DNA from: Leptidea sinapis
Lineage: Eukaryota > Arthropoda > Insecta > Lepidoptera > Pieridae
NCBI RefSeq assembly: GCF_905404315.1
Contig: NC_066272.1
Location: 992,001 to 1,056,000 of the forward strand
Length of the DNA stretch: 64,000 nucleotides
Direction of reading: 5' to 3'
Position numbers and translations under genes: made by a program. Positions 33,408 through 45,445 of this stretch are shown in pieces (the stretch's first letter is position 1; every line of letters begins with the position of its first letter). Under the pieces are notes generated by a model. That model made no database searches. It was not told where the DNA came from and was given only the letters and a program-made list of their open reading frames with translations.

Positions 33408-33540
33408 GACGAGACGAGTTAGGCGTTCACCTGAGCGTAAGTGATACGCCCTGACCATTACAAAGCACTACCACTATCGATTCTTGATTGAACCCAATAT
33501 TCAGCATCGCACTTTCGCTCGTCTCCTTGAGGCATATACT
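33408..33540 (-). repeat. repeat M fragment
   Basis: The complement of AGTGACGAGACGAG.TAGG and GATACGCCCTGACCATTACA matches the 3' end of repeat M. The part up to CGCTCGTCTCCTTGAGGCAT is also colinear. There is an internal deletion relative to the 27.6 kb copy. Confidence 0.65.
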
Positions 33541-33704
33541 AGTCTTATTTATAATACTGAAAATAATAATTATAAGTATTAATGTTATATTAAAGATAAT
33601 AATAAAAAACTATCGCTTCGTAGAAGTATACTGGCAGCATTTCTGTGTTGGGTAGCTGGGTTGTTGGTCCGTCTGTCAAAATAACCAGTGTTTGGATTTA
33701 TAAT

Positions 33705-33945
33705 AACTTAATAATAATATTATAAAGAGGAAAAAAGAATTTGATTGTTTTATTGAATAGGCTCCGAAATTTCAACCGATTTGAAAAATTTTTTTTGGGA
33801 AGCTACACTATCCCCGGGTGACAAAGCCAATATTATATTTTCAAAAATACTAAAACACCAGTAATGTAACCCAAGGTGTAAAACAATACCTAAAATATTT
33901 TTATTTCATCACGTCCGCTGCAAAAACTATTGATGATTGAATAAA
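33705..33945 (+). mobile_element. Helitron fragment
   Basis: AATAATATTATAAAGAGGAA followed by GGCTCCGAAATTTCAACCGA, ACACTATCCCCGGGTGACA and CTGCAAAAACTATTGATGAT is the usual 5' half of lepidopteran non-autonomous Helitrons. It is shared in part with the 17.6 kb copy. No CTAG terminus follows, so the 3' end is missing or decayed. Confidence 0.6.
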
Positions 33946-34269
33946 GTAATAAACTACGACTTTGCAGAACACATTTACAAAATGTGTGGTGACAGCATAT
34001 TATGTTACAAATGTTGTTTATTTAAAAAAAAATGCTCTATTACGTGCTCAGCCCTGTGTGTACGCACATAATATATCTATTGTTATTGTTACTAACATAT
34101 TTTGGGAACCTAACTGATGTAAAAAAAATATAAAGATGTGTGACATATTTCGTTGATAGTCTTTAAACTTCTGCTTGTAACTGAATTATTGGTCCAAATA
34201 TTAAAAAAAAAAAACTCTATAAAAAGGGCAAGGCTGTATTTTTCAGTCTTCGACATAAATCGAAAATTA
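33946..34269. other. no gene recognised
   Basis: AT-rich spacer with short A-runs. Confidence 0.35.
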
Positions 34270-34625
34270 TAAAACATCATTAACATAATTAAGGATTTCC
34301 TATTCCCTATACTTGTAGTATAAGACGGTATTACTGGCCCACTTTAATAGTTCTAGGTCAACGGATATACCCTATAAATTTTGATTCGCTGACATTACAG
34401 TTCCAAACTGTCGAAATATACGTTTTTTGCGGCAAAAATAAGCGTATCTTTTTTACGGTAACTTAGAAGTTTGATTTTTTCACTGCTTTAATTTCAACTC
34501 AATACCTCCACGCGTTCTCCAGACAGACAGACTGACGGAAGAACGGTCGGACAACAAAGACTATACGGTTTCGGTTTTTTCTTTTTGAGGTATGGGAGCT
34601 TTGGGAGGTATTAGGGATCCTCAAA
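34270..34625 (+). repeat. probable dispersed repeat with GACA-rich core
   Basis: CCAGACAGACAGACTGACGG, then GAACGGTCGGACAACAAAG, and the downstream CTTTTTGAGGTATGGGAGC resemble a common lepidopteran dispersed repeat that ends near a 'gtacggaaccc'-type motif. Seen once here; assigned from general memory of such repeats. Confidence 0.35.
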
Positions 34626-35736
34626 AATGATTTCTTCATTGTTGTTTACAAATAATATTATGTAAATGTAGATTTAGCGTTTTAATTTGGTGTGCGGTGA
34701 TTCGTTATATTATTGCACTTTTATATTTCTATACAAAGAGCTAAGAAAATAAAGTTTAAATCGAACTACAGTGGATGATACGTGACCGGCAACACACAAC
34801 TCCACATAAACAGGAGCACGATCTATTATAGATTACGCTATAGCTCCAGTGAACCGCAAAGAATGGGGAAATTGCTAAAGATATCACTGAAGAGAAACAA
34901 TTGAAGATCGAGAAACAAATGAAACGGAATTTGTTTTGGACGAAGACATTTCTGTGTGTTGCTATGCAATGTGTAGTTGTTTCTTATTGAATGTTATATC
35001 AAAAAATAGGCAGTAATTGAAAATGAAAACTTAAAATATTCAAGTAAGAAGGCAGTTTTTGTTCGGATTCCTAGTCAATACCTTCAAAAGGCTGGAATAG
35101 CCCGAGGAATAAATAGAGTTGGCGTCTTTCGTTGGTAACATTTTAACATAATGCCTTTGTTTATTTATTGTACTCAATCACTCTCGAGGTTTGTACTAAT
35201 GATTTTTTATTTTTATTTTCTTACTTACTTGTTGTGAAAAATAAAAGTTGAATCATTAAATGCGAAAGCTATAACTAGTGGATTATAAAGAGTGACAACT
35301 GGCAATAAGGTTCTTGAAAATTTTTCTCATAAAAGCTAACTTTTATTTTTCAAGTTCTTAAACTTTGACATTCATAAGTATTTTTCTCACTCTTCCCATC
35401 TTGATAATATATTAAAGTTTATTTTCAGTAAACGTATAAACATCTCTACTAATCTCTTAAGGTACTTACTAAATAAGAAAAGTGTAAGTGGAATTCCACT
35501 TAATAATAAAGTTCTAATTTCCTGTTTATGTTTCACATATTATATATTATGTCTATATGACCTATGCACTAAAATATTTCATTCAATAATTTCTTTGAAA
35601 TTCTTTCGAGACTATGAATGTTAAAAAAATGAAAATTAATTATTGCGTATATCTTATCAATATGTGTATTTTCCTATAGAAATTCTGAAAACATGAAAAT
35701 ATAATGTTAAACAAAAAAAAGTTTTTAACAAAAAAA
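34626..35736. other. no gene recognised
   Basis: AT-rich; nothing supported. A GC-richer patch at 34770-34990 has no open frame of note. Confidence 0.4.
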
Positions 35737-35960
35737 AGCAACCAACTTCAAAAACACTTCCAAAACAATAGATAGATATAATATGCACTAAAAATTATTA
35801 AAATAATTGCGTATTTTTATACAATCTAATTAATAAATCTAATTCTAGTTACGATTATTGTTGTTTTTGGAATCATCATCACCTCATGGTAACATAAAAA
35901 TAATATAATAATATAAAAAATAACTTTGCCGTAACTTTAACTGAACTGTTTTAAATTCTG
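35737..35960 (+). repeat. repeat P, copy 1
   Basis: AACCAACTTCAAAAACACTT, then AATAATTGCGTATTTTTATA, then GATTATTGTTGTTTTTGGAA. It matches 51.9-52.0 kb in order. The more GC-rich middle part seen in the other two copies is lacking here. Confidence 0.6.
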
Positions 35961-36174
35961 CCCTTTTAATAATAGATCTATTTATTATTATCTTTTAATT
36001 CATCTAATTTATTTATAATATTTCAAATAATAGCACCAAATCAAAAAGCTCTGACATTGGTATAAATATATATATAAATAGCTAAGTTACACTATGATAC
36101 AATAAAATTGTTAACATACATTAATTCTCAGAGTATTTAATTGGTAATGTAGTAATATAAAACTAGTAGAGTTG

Positions 36175-36350
36175 CTAGGAATTCTTCGCACAGTGTTTGA
36201 CTGTGCTTTCTCTTATATTCACCTGCGGCACCCGGATAGCGAAGATATGCAGCTCTGGATTTCCGGGTGAAAATTGATATTCCACAGGGAATTCATACTT
36301 TGAATAGTATCCACTTGATTTGAGAGTCACATTGCACGAAACTAAATTTC
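36175..36350 (-). CDS. candidate terminal coding exon, unknown secreted-type protein (copy A)
   Basis: After a good splice acceptor (TCTGATCTAACTAG, ending at 36351) the minus strand is open for 57 codons to a TAG at 36175-36177: NLVSCNVTLKSSGYYSKYEF, then PVEYQFSPGNPELHIFAIRV, then PQVNIRESTVKHCAKNS. The exon would start with two bases of a split codon. Similarity to copy B begins close to this acceptor, which supports a true exon boundary. In another frame an ATG at 36409 opens MTISIVFIVIHSFSYS, which looks like a signal peptide but runs into a stop after 38 codons. The sequence is not a recognised domain. It may be a small secreted protein or a relic of an unknown mobile element. Confidence 0.35.
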
Positions 36351-38433
36351 CTAGTTAGATCAGAGTAAGAAAAACTATGAATCACAATGAAAACTATGGA
36401 AATTGTCATACTCAGTCGATTATAGTTTAAAAACAACGTTGCAGTGAAGTTACCTGTTTACGTTTATAGAGAATTATTCCACAGACAAATTTTGACAACT
36501 ACTGTATTTACTGTTTTATGAAACAGCAGGCAACTAAGAGATTGGTTCAATAATAAAAATCTGGAATGCTAAAGATCAATGGCAATAATTACTATAAACT
36601 TAAGATTATTAGATAAGCTACGGAACCATTATCAGAGAAATAACAAGAGCACAATTGTAATAAATTGAAGTAAAAATAAGAAATAGTATTTTAAAAATTG
36701 ATATCGAGTCAAAATAATTTTGACAATAGCTCATAATATTATGAACAGTAAAATATCAAAATATATTAAATAAAAATAATTTAATTTAATTTTTTTTCTT
36801 TAAATAATTTTAATTGTGTAGAAATAGTTTTAAAATATGTCTTAGATTTATATAATTCGTTATTACTTTTAACATAGCCGTCAAACAATGTCACAAAATT
36901 ATTGTTCACGCATGTCTGATTGTCTGTAAGAAGAAACGAAATTAACATTTTTTTAAGTAAGTTGTAGTTGTAGTGGAATATATGTTGTAATTTCTGAGGG
37001 TAATCCTAAATTAATAAATAAATATCTTCATTATAAGACAGGGTTATAAACCAATGGAAGGCTAAAATTCAAGACATCATCAAAATTCACTAGATTAAAA
37101 CTGAATTTGAATCTGCGGTAGCCACGACTTTTATTTGAATGTCAATAAATTCCGACTGCTTATTGAGCCGAAAGATTTAAAAAGATCTCTTCATTCTGAA
37201 TTCTCTTTTGTTTAAAGCTCCAATTGCTGATTAAAACATTTAAGAATTTTAATTTTAAAATATATTTGGGTCATAAAGCTTCAATAATGAAAATAATGTG
37301 TTCATTTAAAATTTCTCGATATTTCGTAGATAATTTTCTATTGCAAAACAAATGCAACTGAAGTAAAGCTTTAAAATAAATCACTTTAGGAATAATTAAC
37401 AGATACATAAATATATCACAATACATACTGAGAATTACTATAATTGTTACCCCCAAGCCGTGCCTAATGAACTTTTATTTGAAAAGTATTTATTTGAAGG
37501 TTCAAATTTCAATAAAATCTCATATTTAGGTTGATTATTGCAAAATAAAGGTATTTTTTTTTATTATTTCACAACTTTTCTTGTTACATTTATCAAAATC
37601 TGTGTTTTAGCTTTATATCACGAAAGATGTTTTTGGAATTAGAATATTGAAGTAATTATAGCATACACTGGACTCAGATTATACCTGACTTTAAAAAGAA
37701 AGAGGTCGTGGTCACCTGCTGTTTTATTTTCTGATTCAAATTTTATTTTAAATAGTTTAATTTCTAGATTATTCCCATTATTAAATAATCAGACATGATG
37801 ATGGAATCTACAATTAAATGCGTAAATTGCTCACAATTTTGCCAGAACAAATCAGGCATTTATTGTGTTGACGTGGAACAGATGATCAAAATTTTATCAT
37901 CGTTGATAATTTTAATGAAACAATTAAAAAATACTTAATATTTGTTGGACAAAAGAAGAATTTCACAACAATTACAATTAAACTTTTAAATGTATAAAAT
38001 TAGTAAAATAGAACGAGAGACAGTGATTTGGTAATGAAGCTGGTATCAAAATTCCATTGAAAATGAATTCATTTGTATCCTACCCGTGGTTTTGCTCATT
38101 GGACTGTAATGAGACGAAGATTATTTGTACAAATGAGTAGATTGGAATGGAATTAAATATCTCGTGTTTAAATAATTAAACTTGTACTTGAGTGATATAA
38201 GTCGGAGCTAGATTATTCTTAATCAATTAACTACCCCATATTCATTATTTAAAAAAAACTATTATACCTTCAAAGCGCATATAATTAAAGTTTATGTTCG
38301 AAATGTGCACTAGTGACTTTATTTCACCAATATCATGTTCAAACACACTTATGTGGATTATATGCGGATGTTATTGCTTAGCCGGCAAATGAATTACTCT
38401 TAAATATGACAAATAAAATTAGCCAATAATTAT
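36351..38433. other. no gene recognised
   Basis: Two kilobases of AT-rich sequence with no repeat match and no domain-bearing frame. It would be the intron or upstream flank if copy A is a real exon. Confidence 0.45.
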
Positions 38434-38515
38434 AATAATAATAATAATAAAGCCTTTATTACAGTTAACAAAACATAAATATTTACGTACTAACTAATAC
38501 ATATACTATAACATC
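38434..38515 (-). mobile_element. RTE-1-type 3' end, inverted relative to its body
   Basis: AATAATAATAATAATAAAGC then CTTTATTACAG is the complement of the RTE-1 end (compare 6508-6530). It reads 3' UTR on the minus strand, whereas the adjacent coding part reads on the plus strand. Confidence 0.72.
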
Positions 38516-39340
38516 TTCTTCATCATCTCTATGAACATCGAAAAAACGAAAATAATGACCAATTCTGATAAAATTACAATAACAGTAAATAATGAACCCA
38601 TAGAATGTGTAGAAGAGTATATTTATATCGGACAAGTGATGGCTACTAAGGAGTCAACAGAAAAAGAAATCAACAGAAGGGTTACAAACACTTAGAAGAA
38701 GTATTGATCATTAAAAGAAGTGATGAAGAATATGGAAATCTCTATAAAAGACAAGAGACAAGTATTCAACTCTTGCATACTGCCTTGCCTTACCTATGGT
38801 TGTCAGACCTGGGCCCTTACCCAAAAACAACTAAGTAAGTTAAAAGTTTGCCAAAATTCAATAGAACGAAGTATAGAACGAATAGAAGAAGTCGGGGTAG
38901 AGCGCCAAGACAAAGTGCGATTGGATCATATTAAAAGAAAAACTAAGTCCAAAAGCATAGAGAAAACAATACGCACTTTGAAATGGAGATGGGTAGGCCA
39001 CTTTATGAGGGATGAAACACCAAAATGGACTAAAGCAATAACTGAATGGTACCCCAGAGAAGATAAGCGGAATAGAGGAAGACAGTTCATACGGTGGGAG
39101 AATGAACTGAAACAGATAGGAGGACCACTATGGACTAGAATAACAAGGAACCGGAAAGAATGGAATACCTTGGAGGAGACCTTTGTCGAAAGACAAACAG
39201 CAGAAAGAGGACACAGACTGTTTAAAAGTTACTGCAAATAATTAAGTTAATCATATAGTTATGTAAGATAAGTTAATTAATTAAAATGTTTTATAGTATG
39301 TGTTATAGCCATTAATTTCTCAAATTAAACATTCTTTTTA
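38516..39340 (+). mobile_element. RTE-1-type RT C-terminal fragment
   Basis: The plus strand reads MNIEKTKIMTNSDKITITV, EEYIYIGQVMATKESTEKE, a stop, then KEVMKNMEISIKDKRQVFNS, LPCLTYGCQTWALTQKQL, LKWRWVGHFMRDETPKWTKA and the C-terminus FIRWENELKQIGGPLW ... RLFKSYCK, ending at 39240. About 100 bp of 3' UTR follows. It starts just after the catalytic FADD motif would lie. One stop (near 38694) interrupts about 240 codons. It is a close relative of RTE-1 at the protein level. Confidence 0.85.
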
Positions 39341-39742
39341 TCTTAAATAATTTATATTAAATTTCTTCGTGGGCTTCAATCCAATTAAACAGATCACTAT
39401 TGGATAGACTACAAGCTCAACGCATATAAATATTGTAGTTTAAAAGGGAATGGAGCTGATCAAGTGTTTGTAGAGAGAAAGATAACGTAGTAATTATTTC
39501 TTCAACTATAATGTAACCTTATTTAATTTTCAGCGTATTAATGGCACATTTTAAGTACATTAAGCTATGGACTTAAGTATTCAATGTATTTAATTTGATT
39601 TAATATATCTTCAAATTTCGAATTATCGTTTTTTTAATTTCAATAATCATCAATGGCTAATCGTATTGTACTGACAGTTTGAATGAATAATTTACTCTTG
39701 TATGTACAAAGTAATTATCACATTGATTCATAATAATAACTG
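39341..39742. other. no gene recognised
   Basis: AT-rich spacer. Confidence 0.4.
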
Positions 39743-39848
39743 GGTCTCTCACAAGAGCGGTTCTTATCAGCTTGTTCACGTGTAAATGTACTGCTGATGA
39801 AATGAATACATCGGATACCTGACATATCTGTGAGAGGTCGATTGAAAA
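39743..39848 (-). repeat. repeat N, copy 2
   Basis: The reverse complement of repeat N at 28.45 kb: CTCTCACAAGAGCGGTTCTT, CAGCTTGTTCACGTG, CATCGGATACCTGACATATC. About 85 percent identical by eye. Confidence 0.7.
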
Positions 39849-40401
39849 CTATAGGTTTAACCAACTATAGTGATAACCTCAGTCTAAGATTGAGACTTAA
39901 GAACAATGACGTCTTATTGATGACGTATTTAACTGACCATGTTTTTACTTGGTGGAGTTTTATTTGTTAAGATTAGTCCTAGTTGGGGTTCATTAAATAG
40001 ACATGAAGCATGGACAGTCAAATTAACATATTATGTACTTTTAAGACTCACGTCACTTCACGTCCACGTAAATATTTTGCTTAAAACTATCTGAATGCTT
40101 TTGACTTAACCCACTATAAGATTAATCATATTACTTCACCAAAAAACATTTTAACCCTAGCCTTAAATTTTCTAGAAACAAATTTCATAAGAATTATCAT
40201 CATTGAAAGTTAACTCGTATTTTTTATCTATTTTGTTAAGAATCGAGTTGTTGTAAAGGAATAAAACGTACCATGTGTGTAGCTCATACGAAATTATATA
40301 TGTATTATAATATCTGATTTGCAAATTGTTAATGCGACTTGAAGAAATCAGGGAAGTTCTGCAGAATGAATAGAAATAACAACATGGTGTGTACTTATAA
40401 T
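39849..40401. other. no gene recognised
   Basis: AT-rich spacer. Confidence 0.4.
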
Positions 40402-40580
40402 CTTCCTTGAGCGGTGTTTCCGGGACGGTACGACATGGGTACCTTCAAAAAAAGCGCGTTCACCTTCCTTAAAGGCTGGCAACGCTCGTGTGATTTCTCT
40501 GGTGTTGCCAGAGAATGTGGATGGTGGTGATCACTTAACATCAGGTGACCCGTACGCTCGTTTGCCCTCCTCTTCCAAAA
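40402..40580 (+). mobile_element. LINE-A, extreme 3' end
   Basis: Begins inside PCAVFPGRYDMGTFKKSA (CGGTGTTTCCGGGACGGTAC) and continues through FTFLKGWQRSCDFSGVA to the 3' UTR GTGATCACTTAACATCAGGT then CGTACGCTCGTTTGCCCTCC. It is strongly 5'-truncated. The A-tail is short or lost. Confidence 0.82.
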
Positions 40581-40750
40581 GTTTAATAAAGTTGAACCGA
40601 TACAAGATACAATCGCAAAGTTGAGTTAGTTAGGTTACAGATGAGGCTAGTTTTAGTTATTTGTTTTTTTATTTATTTTTAGTTAGTAAAAATAAGTCCA
40701 ACCGTTTCGAGGATTTGACGGGAAAGGGACGGAATAATATTAATATCATA

Positions 40751-41065
40751 TCTAATATATAAAATTCTCGTGTCATGGTGTTAAACTTTGAACTCCTTCG
40801 AAATGGCTTGACCAATTCTCATGAAATTTTGAGTGCATATTGGGTAGGTCTGAGAATCGGACAACATCTATTTTTCATCCCCCTAAATGTTAAGGGTGGT
40901 CCACACGATTTTTTTTTTATTTTGACATTTTTTTTTAAATTTTTTTGATTATGAGTCAGCATTAAAAATTACATATAACTTCAAATTTTCACCCATCTAC
41001 GATCAACAGTTACTTTTGTATCGCGAATTTAATATCGGCATTACAACGTTTGCTGGGTCAGCTAG
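40751..41065 (+). mobile_element. non-autonomous Helitron, complete
   Basis: Starts TCTAATATATAAAATTCTCG and ends TTTGCTGGGTCAGCTAG: a 5'-TC and a 3'-CTAG terminus, with no duplication. The interior includes AATGTTAAGGGTGGTCCACA, common to lepidopteran Helitron derivatives. 315 bp and no coding capacity. Confidence 0.78.
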
Positions 41066-42289
41066 TAATTATATAGTAAAGTAAAATAAAATAAACTATA
41101 AGTAATTTATTTATAGGTATAATAAATAAGTATTGTAAAACGTTTGAAAAAAATGTGACTACTTACGTGGTTATGTAAGTTAAGAAAGGCAGAACGTAAA
41201 TAATGAAATATCTAAGACTCGACAAGACAGCAGATAAAGTCATGAAGCGGAGACCGATACTGTCGTTATTGAAATCAATTTGACCCTTGAAAATTCACTC
41301 AATTGAGACCCTTTTGTCCGCTTTATGACAATAAATAACTTGACCGGAAAGAGTGCTCATACTTTTGTAAGACCAATATTTTTTGAACAGCTTTTACCTG
41401 AGAGATTCTATTAATAACTTTATTTGCTGTAAGCTTTGCCTTTTTGTATGTAATAGCAAGCGTTAAAAGCTAGTTAATATAAATAACAAAATTGTATATC
41501 TCTCAAAAATTGGCACACTGACTTAATATGCACACACAATCATTACAATTCATATATATATTAATTTAAAATTCAATCAGTTCCCCCAACATAGAATGAA
41601 AGTAATATAATATAATAAATACTTTTAATAAAGGGTCATAGATGCATCCATATATTATTTACCCTTTATTAACTAGATGTAGTTCATGAACGTACGATGC
41701 TTTACAATGATGTACGATGTAAGCTTGACTATCAACGTTTGCAAAGTTAAGTTTTCAAAAACTTAAATAAATTATATACAAATAAAATTAATGTCGACAA
41801 ACCCATAGTATAAAAATTGTATGAATTGAATCACAAAATAAGATAATATGGCTGTATTGCTTATCAGAGCGTAAAAAATCCTTATTTAAGTTAAAACGTT
41901 TTAAAATACAATGCTATTCATTTGAAAGCTCATTATTTAAGATAAAATAAACACCGAGTCAATATAAACTGATATTGTCAAAATGTTAACACAATACTTT
42001 TCTCCCATGCTTAAAATACTATTATTACAATTAAATTAAAATGTTCAATAGGTGTTATTTCGAAGAATTTATAGTTCGTAATAGAATTGAGAAAAACAGT
42101 AAAGATAAACCTTCTGAATGATTTCTGTAATAAAATCCGCACAGCTGTCGCAATTTGAACGGCCTTAATAGAAACAAAGAACGAAATACGAGTGAAGTAA
42201 TATCGCTTCTAAATTAAATTTTATAGAAGTGATAATAACCAAGTTCAGAAAAAAGGGGTTAGTTCATAAGTTCTCATATCTAAGTTACG
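41066..42289. other. no gene recognised
   Basis: AT-rich sequence with nothing supported. Confidence 0.45.
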
Positions 42290-42570
42290 TTGGGTGCTGG
42301 GGCTGCTACTTCGACTGCTGGAGACAGCAAACGTCGTAAATATGTTGGTCTCATTGAGTAATACATCTTTGTGGCCTTTATTGTCGAGACACATGGCCCG
42401 TGGGGCCCAGATGCGGAGAATGTATAAAGAACAATCTACGCTCCTCAATAGGGCTACTGGAAACCCAAGCGCTGGCAGCTATTTTGGTCAACGGATCAGC
42501 CTGCTATCCAGCGCGAAAATGCTGTCAGTATTGTTGGTACGCTTCCCCGTAACGATGGTTTTAACTTTAT
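42290..42570 (+). mobile_element. non-LTR RT extreme C-terminus
   Basis: A plus-strand frame with stops reads KRRKYVGLIE, stop, FVAFIVETHGPWGPDAENV. After a frame change it ends PAIQRENAVSVVGTLP. The block VET.GPWG..A ... QRISLAIQR.NA.SV.GT is a conserved end of a lepidopteran LINE protein different from LINE-A, B and C. Both 108-codon open frames in this stretch, on either strand, are incidental. Confidence 0.65.
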
Positions 42571-42649
42571 GTAATCATAGTATTCTAAATATAGTTATAA
42601 GATTTGTTTTGTTTGAATAGACTTTTTCTTAGTTCCAATTAACATACAT

Positions 42650-42983
42650 TACAAAATATAGTTGTTCGATCACTTATAACAGGAGAACGGCTGGAATGAT
42701 TTTCATGATTTTTAAATTATCGGATTTGTTTCCATTTCGAATGGCAAAATAATATAAAAACATTGAAATATTGACGAAAATTAAAATACTGATAATGATA
42801 ATCTCTGGATCTATTGAACCGATTTAAAAATTTCTGTTATCAATAGAAACCCACATTTTTTGTGAATGGGCTATATTATACTAACTAGAAAAATGAAAAG
42901 TATTTTTTACTGTAGTCGGCTTTCAAAAGGTCGAACACTAAAAATAATTTATATAGCAAAACAACGTTTGCCGCGTCAGCTAG
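42650..42983 (+). mobile_element. Helitron with intact 3' end
   Basis: Ends TATATAGCAAAACAACGTTT then GCCGCGTCAGCTAG, the same 3' terminus as the 17.6 and 41.0 kb copies. The interior has CAGGAGAACGGCTGGAATGA. The 5' end is not clear and I place it only roughly. Confidence 0.65.
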
Positions 42984-44254
42984 TTTTATTATAAACTTAA
43001 ACAAGTTGAAATGAATTAATCCAAATGCGAGCTACTGAAGTTTGGGTCAGATAGTTTTGTATCTTCTGCAGTCTAGATTTCCTATCAAACTGCGAAAGCC
43101 ATCTAAATATCAATAATTCAAACTCGCAAGCGAACATCTATTATGAAAGTCACTTTGAGAGTATCTTATACGAGATAGTTATTAGTTTAATGACGTTATT
43201 TGTGAGAATCATCGTTAACAATTTTGAAATTTGTCGAAGGAACAATAGTACTATATTACATCGTTACAATTTAATGTAATCCTGCTAAGCAAATTTCGTA
43301 TAAGAATTGCAAAAACGTTTCCAGTAAAATCCCAGTTAAATTTATCAGTACATATTTTTCGCTTGGCTTAAGATTTTTCGCACCATTACAAGATTAAGCC
43401 GGGTGCTTTTATTCGGAAACATGTTATGGATTTTATGTTGACATTTCTTCATGCGTTTTGCTAACTTATTTTAGAGTTCTGTACCTGTTAACTAAATGAT
43501 TAATTCAATTTATAAAAAAACATCCAAATACGCTTTAAAAAGTAAATAATAATTTTTAAATATGGAGTTTAACATTCCACCCAAAATTTTATAACCTCTT
43601 TTATTTTTGTAATAAATTCAATATTTTTTATTTTTTTTTAACAGTAATACTTCAGTTTTTTTACCATTGATGTACATTATCTAATGTAGTCATCTGACTA
43701 GAATCACAATCTTGCTCAAAAATTGAGGAGCAAAACTTTACCTTCGCGTTAATTATGCAAAGTTTTCGTTCAGTTGTGTTTCGACCACGCTTTGAATACA
43801 ATGCCACGCAATGCCAAATTCTTCAGTGAAAAACTGTCCAAATAATTACATATGCAAACTTAAAAAGGATAGAGTATCGAGTTTCAGGTAAGTGCCCCTT
43901 AAAATAAATATAAAATGTGTAACTAACTCGACGTTTTTAATTATTTTTGCTAAATAATTACATTCAATTGCTAAAACAACATGTGCTTGCCAGATGTTAG
44001 CGTATACAATAGACTATGAACATGAATGAATATTTTAATGTTATTTGTATAAGTATATGTATATGCAAAAGCCGCTCGGATGCTAATTAACGACCATTTA
44101 AAAGGCGATTGGGATTTCTATCTGTTTATTGTACGTCAATGTTTTTACCTTTAATTTGTTTCATTTAAAAAAAATAAACCTTAATTGCTGTTACTTTGAA
44201 CTTAATTAACATAACATATTAAAAGTTTAATAGAGGTAACAAAATATCATTAAC
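42984..44254. other. no gene recognised
   Basis: AT-rich. A short open frame or two, no motif. Confidence 0.45.
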
Positions 44255-44644
44255 TTAAACTATCAATCTATCGTTGGCATTCGGTTGTTCTCTCCTTGTA
44301 ACAGCTTGTCTTTTGCCAAAGGCCTCCTCTAAGGCTTTCCACTTGTCTCTATCTTTTGCTATACCTAACCATTCTGGGCTCGCTGCTTTCTTAAAATCAT
44401 CTTCCCATCTCTTTGTCTGTCTTCCTCTGCTTTGTGTGCTTTCTCTAGGGTACCATTCGGTTATAATTTTGGTCCATTTCTCTGTCTTTTCTCTCAACAT
44501 ATGTCCTGTCCAGCGCCATTTAAATTTTCTGTATACTGTTTGAACTTTTTTGAACTTAGTTATCCCTTTTATCTTATTTATCTGTACTCTATCCCTTCTC
44601 CTTACTCCCAATACGCTTCTCTCTATCCCATGTATATGTTTCAT
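44255..44644 (-). mobile_element. RTE-1-type C-terminal fragment
   Basis: 129 open codons on the minus strand: IERSVLGVRRRDRVQINKI, KFKWRWTGHMLREKTEKWTK, IITEWYPRESTQSRGRQTKR, WEDDFKKAASPEWLGIAKDR and KWKALEEAFGKRQAV. Colinear with the 38.9-39.2 kb fragment at about 50 percent amino-acid identity by eye, so a separate RTE subfamily. There are no internal stops. It is 5'-truncated. Confidence 0.85.
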
Positions 44645-44922
44645 TTGTTAATTTGTATTAATTTTACTTTTGATTCTTCTGTTTATTTTAAGAATCTAAA
44701 GTTTTTTATGCACGGTTGTTTTTCTATCGTATTTGTATCAAGATATTGCTGATTATTATCTTGATGATCTAAGTTAGAATTAAAAAATAACGTAATGAAC
44801 GACAATACAATGTCGTTGGTCAACTGTACTTGTGAAAATTTTCGTCGAACGTCGTGAAGTGGACGGAAATCGCATTCGTTTCCGTTACAAGATGGTAAGA
44901 AAAATCATTTTTTGCGGTGTGG
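44645..44922. other. no gene recognised
   Basis: AT-rich spacer. Confidence 0.35.
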
Positions 44923-44988
44923 GCACATTCTCTTGCAACACCAGAGGAATCACAAGAGCGTTGCCGGCCTTTAAGGAAGGTGTACGCG
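44923..44988 (-). mobile_element. LINE-A 3' fragment, about 65 bp
   Basis: GTGGGCACATTCTCTTGCAA, then CACCAGAGGAATCACAAGAG, then CGTTGCCGGCCTTTAAGGAA is the complement of the LINE-A stretch FLKGRQRSCDSSGVA. Both sides are cut away. Confidence 0.8.
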
Positions 44989-45049
44989 CCGGTGTTGGCC
45001 GATTTTTAATTAACAGTTTCAACACTTTATACGATTTGTAAGTAATTTT

Positions 45050-45445
45050 TGTGATGCACCAAAATAACTTAAACGTTACATTAGTCATTACCCTTAAAAG
45101 ATTACTTCATTGTCAATTTATATAAATTTTTTTTAAAGGATTATTTCGAGTGTAATTATTATTAAAATTTTACATTCGATTTTAATGTGATATAATGAAT
45201 TAAATGTACGCACATTTAATTTGTTTTAGGTTACATTTTTATTATTCCGAAGTTGCATGATCTTCGCAGGAGTTTCATGACTCCTAAAAGCCACAGTTTC
45301 TCTGAAAACATGATCCTTCAATTGTTAACCTCCATGGCTATAACTATGACATGTGTCTGAGAAAAAATATTTAACATATGCCTAAACATAAAAGCACCAA
45401 CAAATCATATGCCAAATTAATAAAATTAATTTAAATTTAAAATAA
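45050..45445. other. no gene recognised
   Basis: AT-rich spacer. Confidence 0.35.

Noticed and set aside
42245..42620. Plus-strand 108-codon frame MLGLLLRLLETANVVNMLVS as a membrane protein
   Set aside because: The neighbouring frame carries the conserved LINE end VETHGPWGPDA; the hydrophobic frame is a shifted reading of it.
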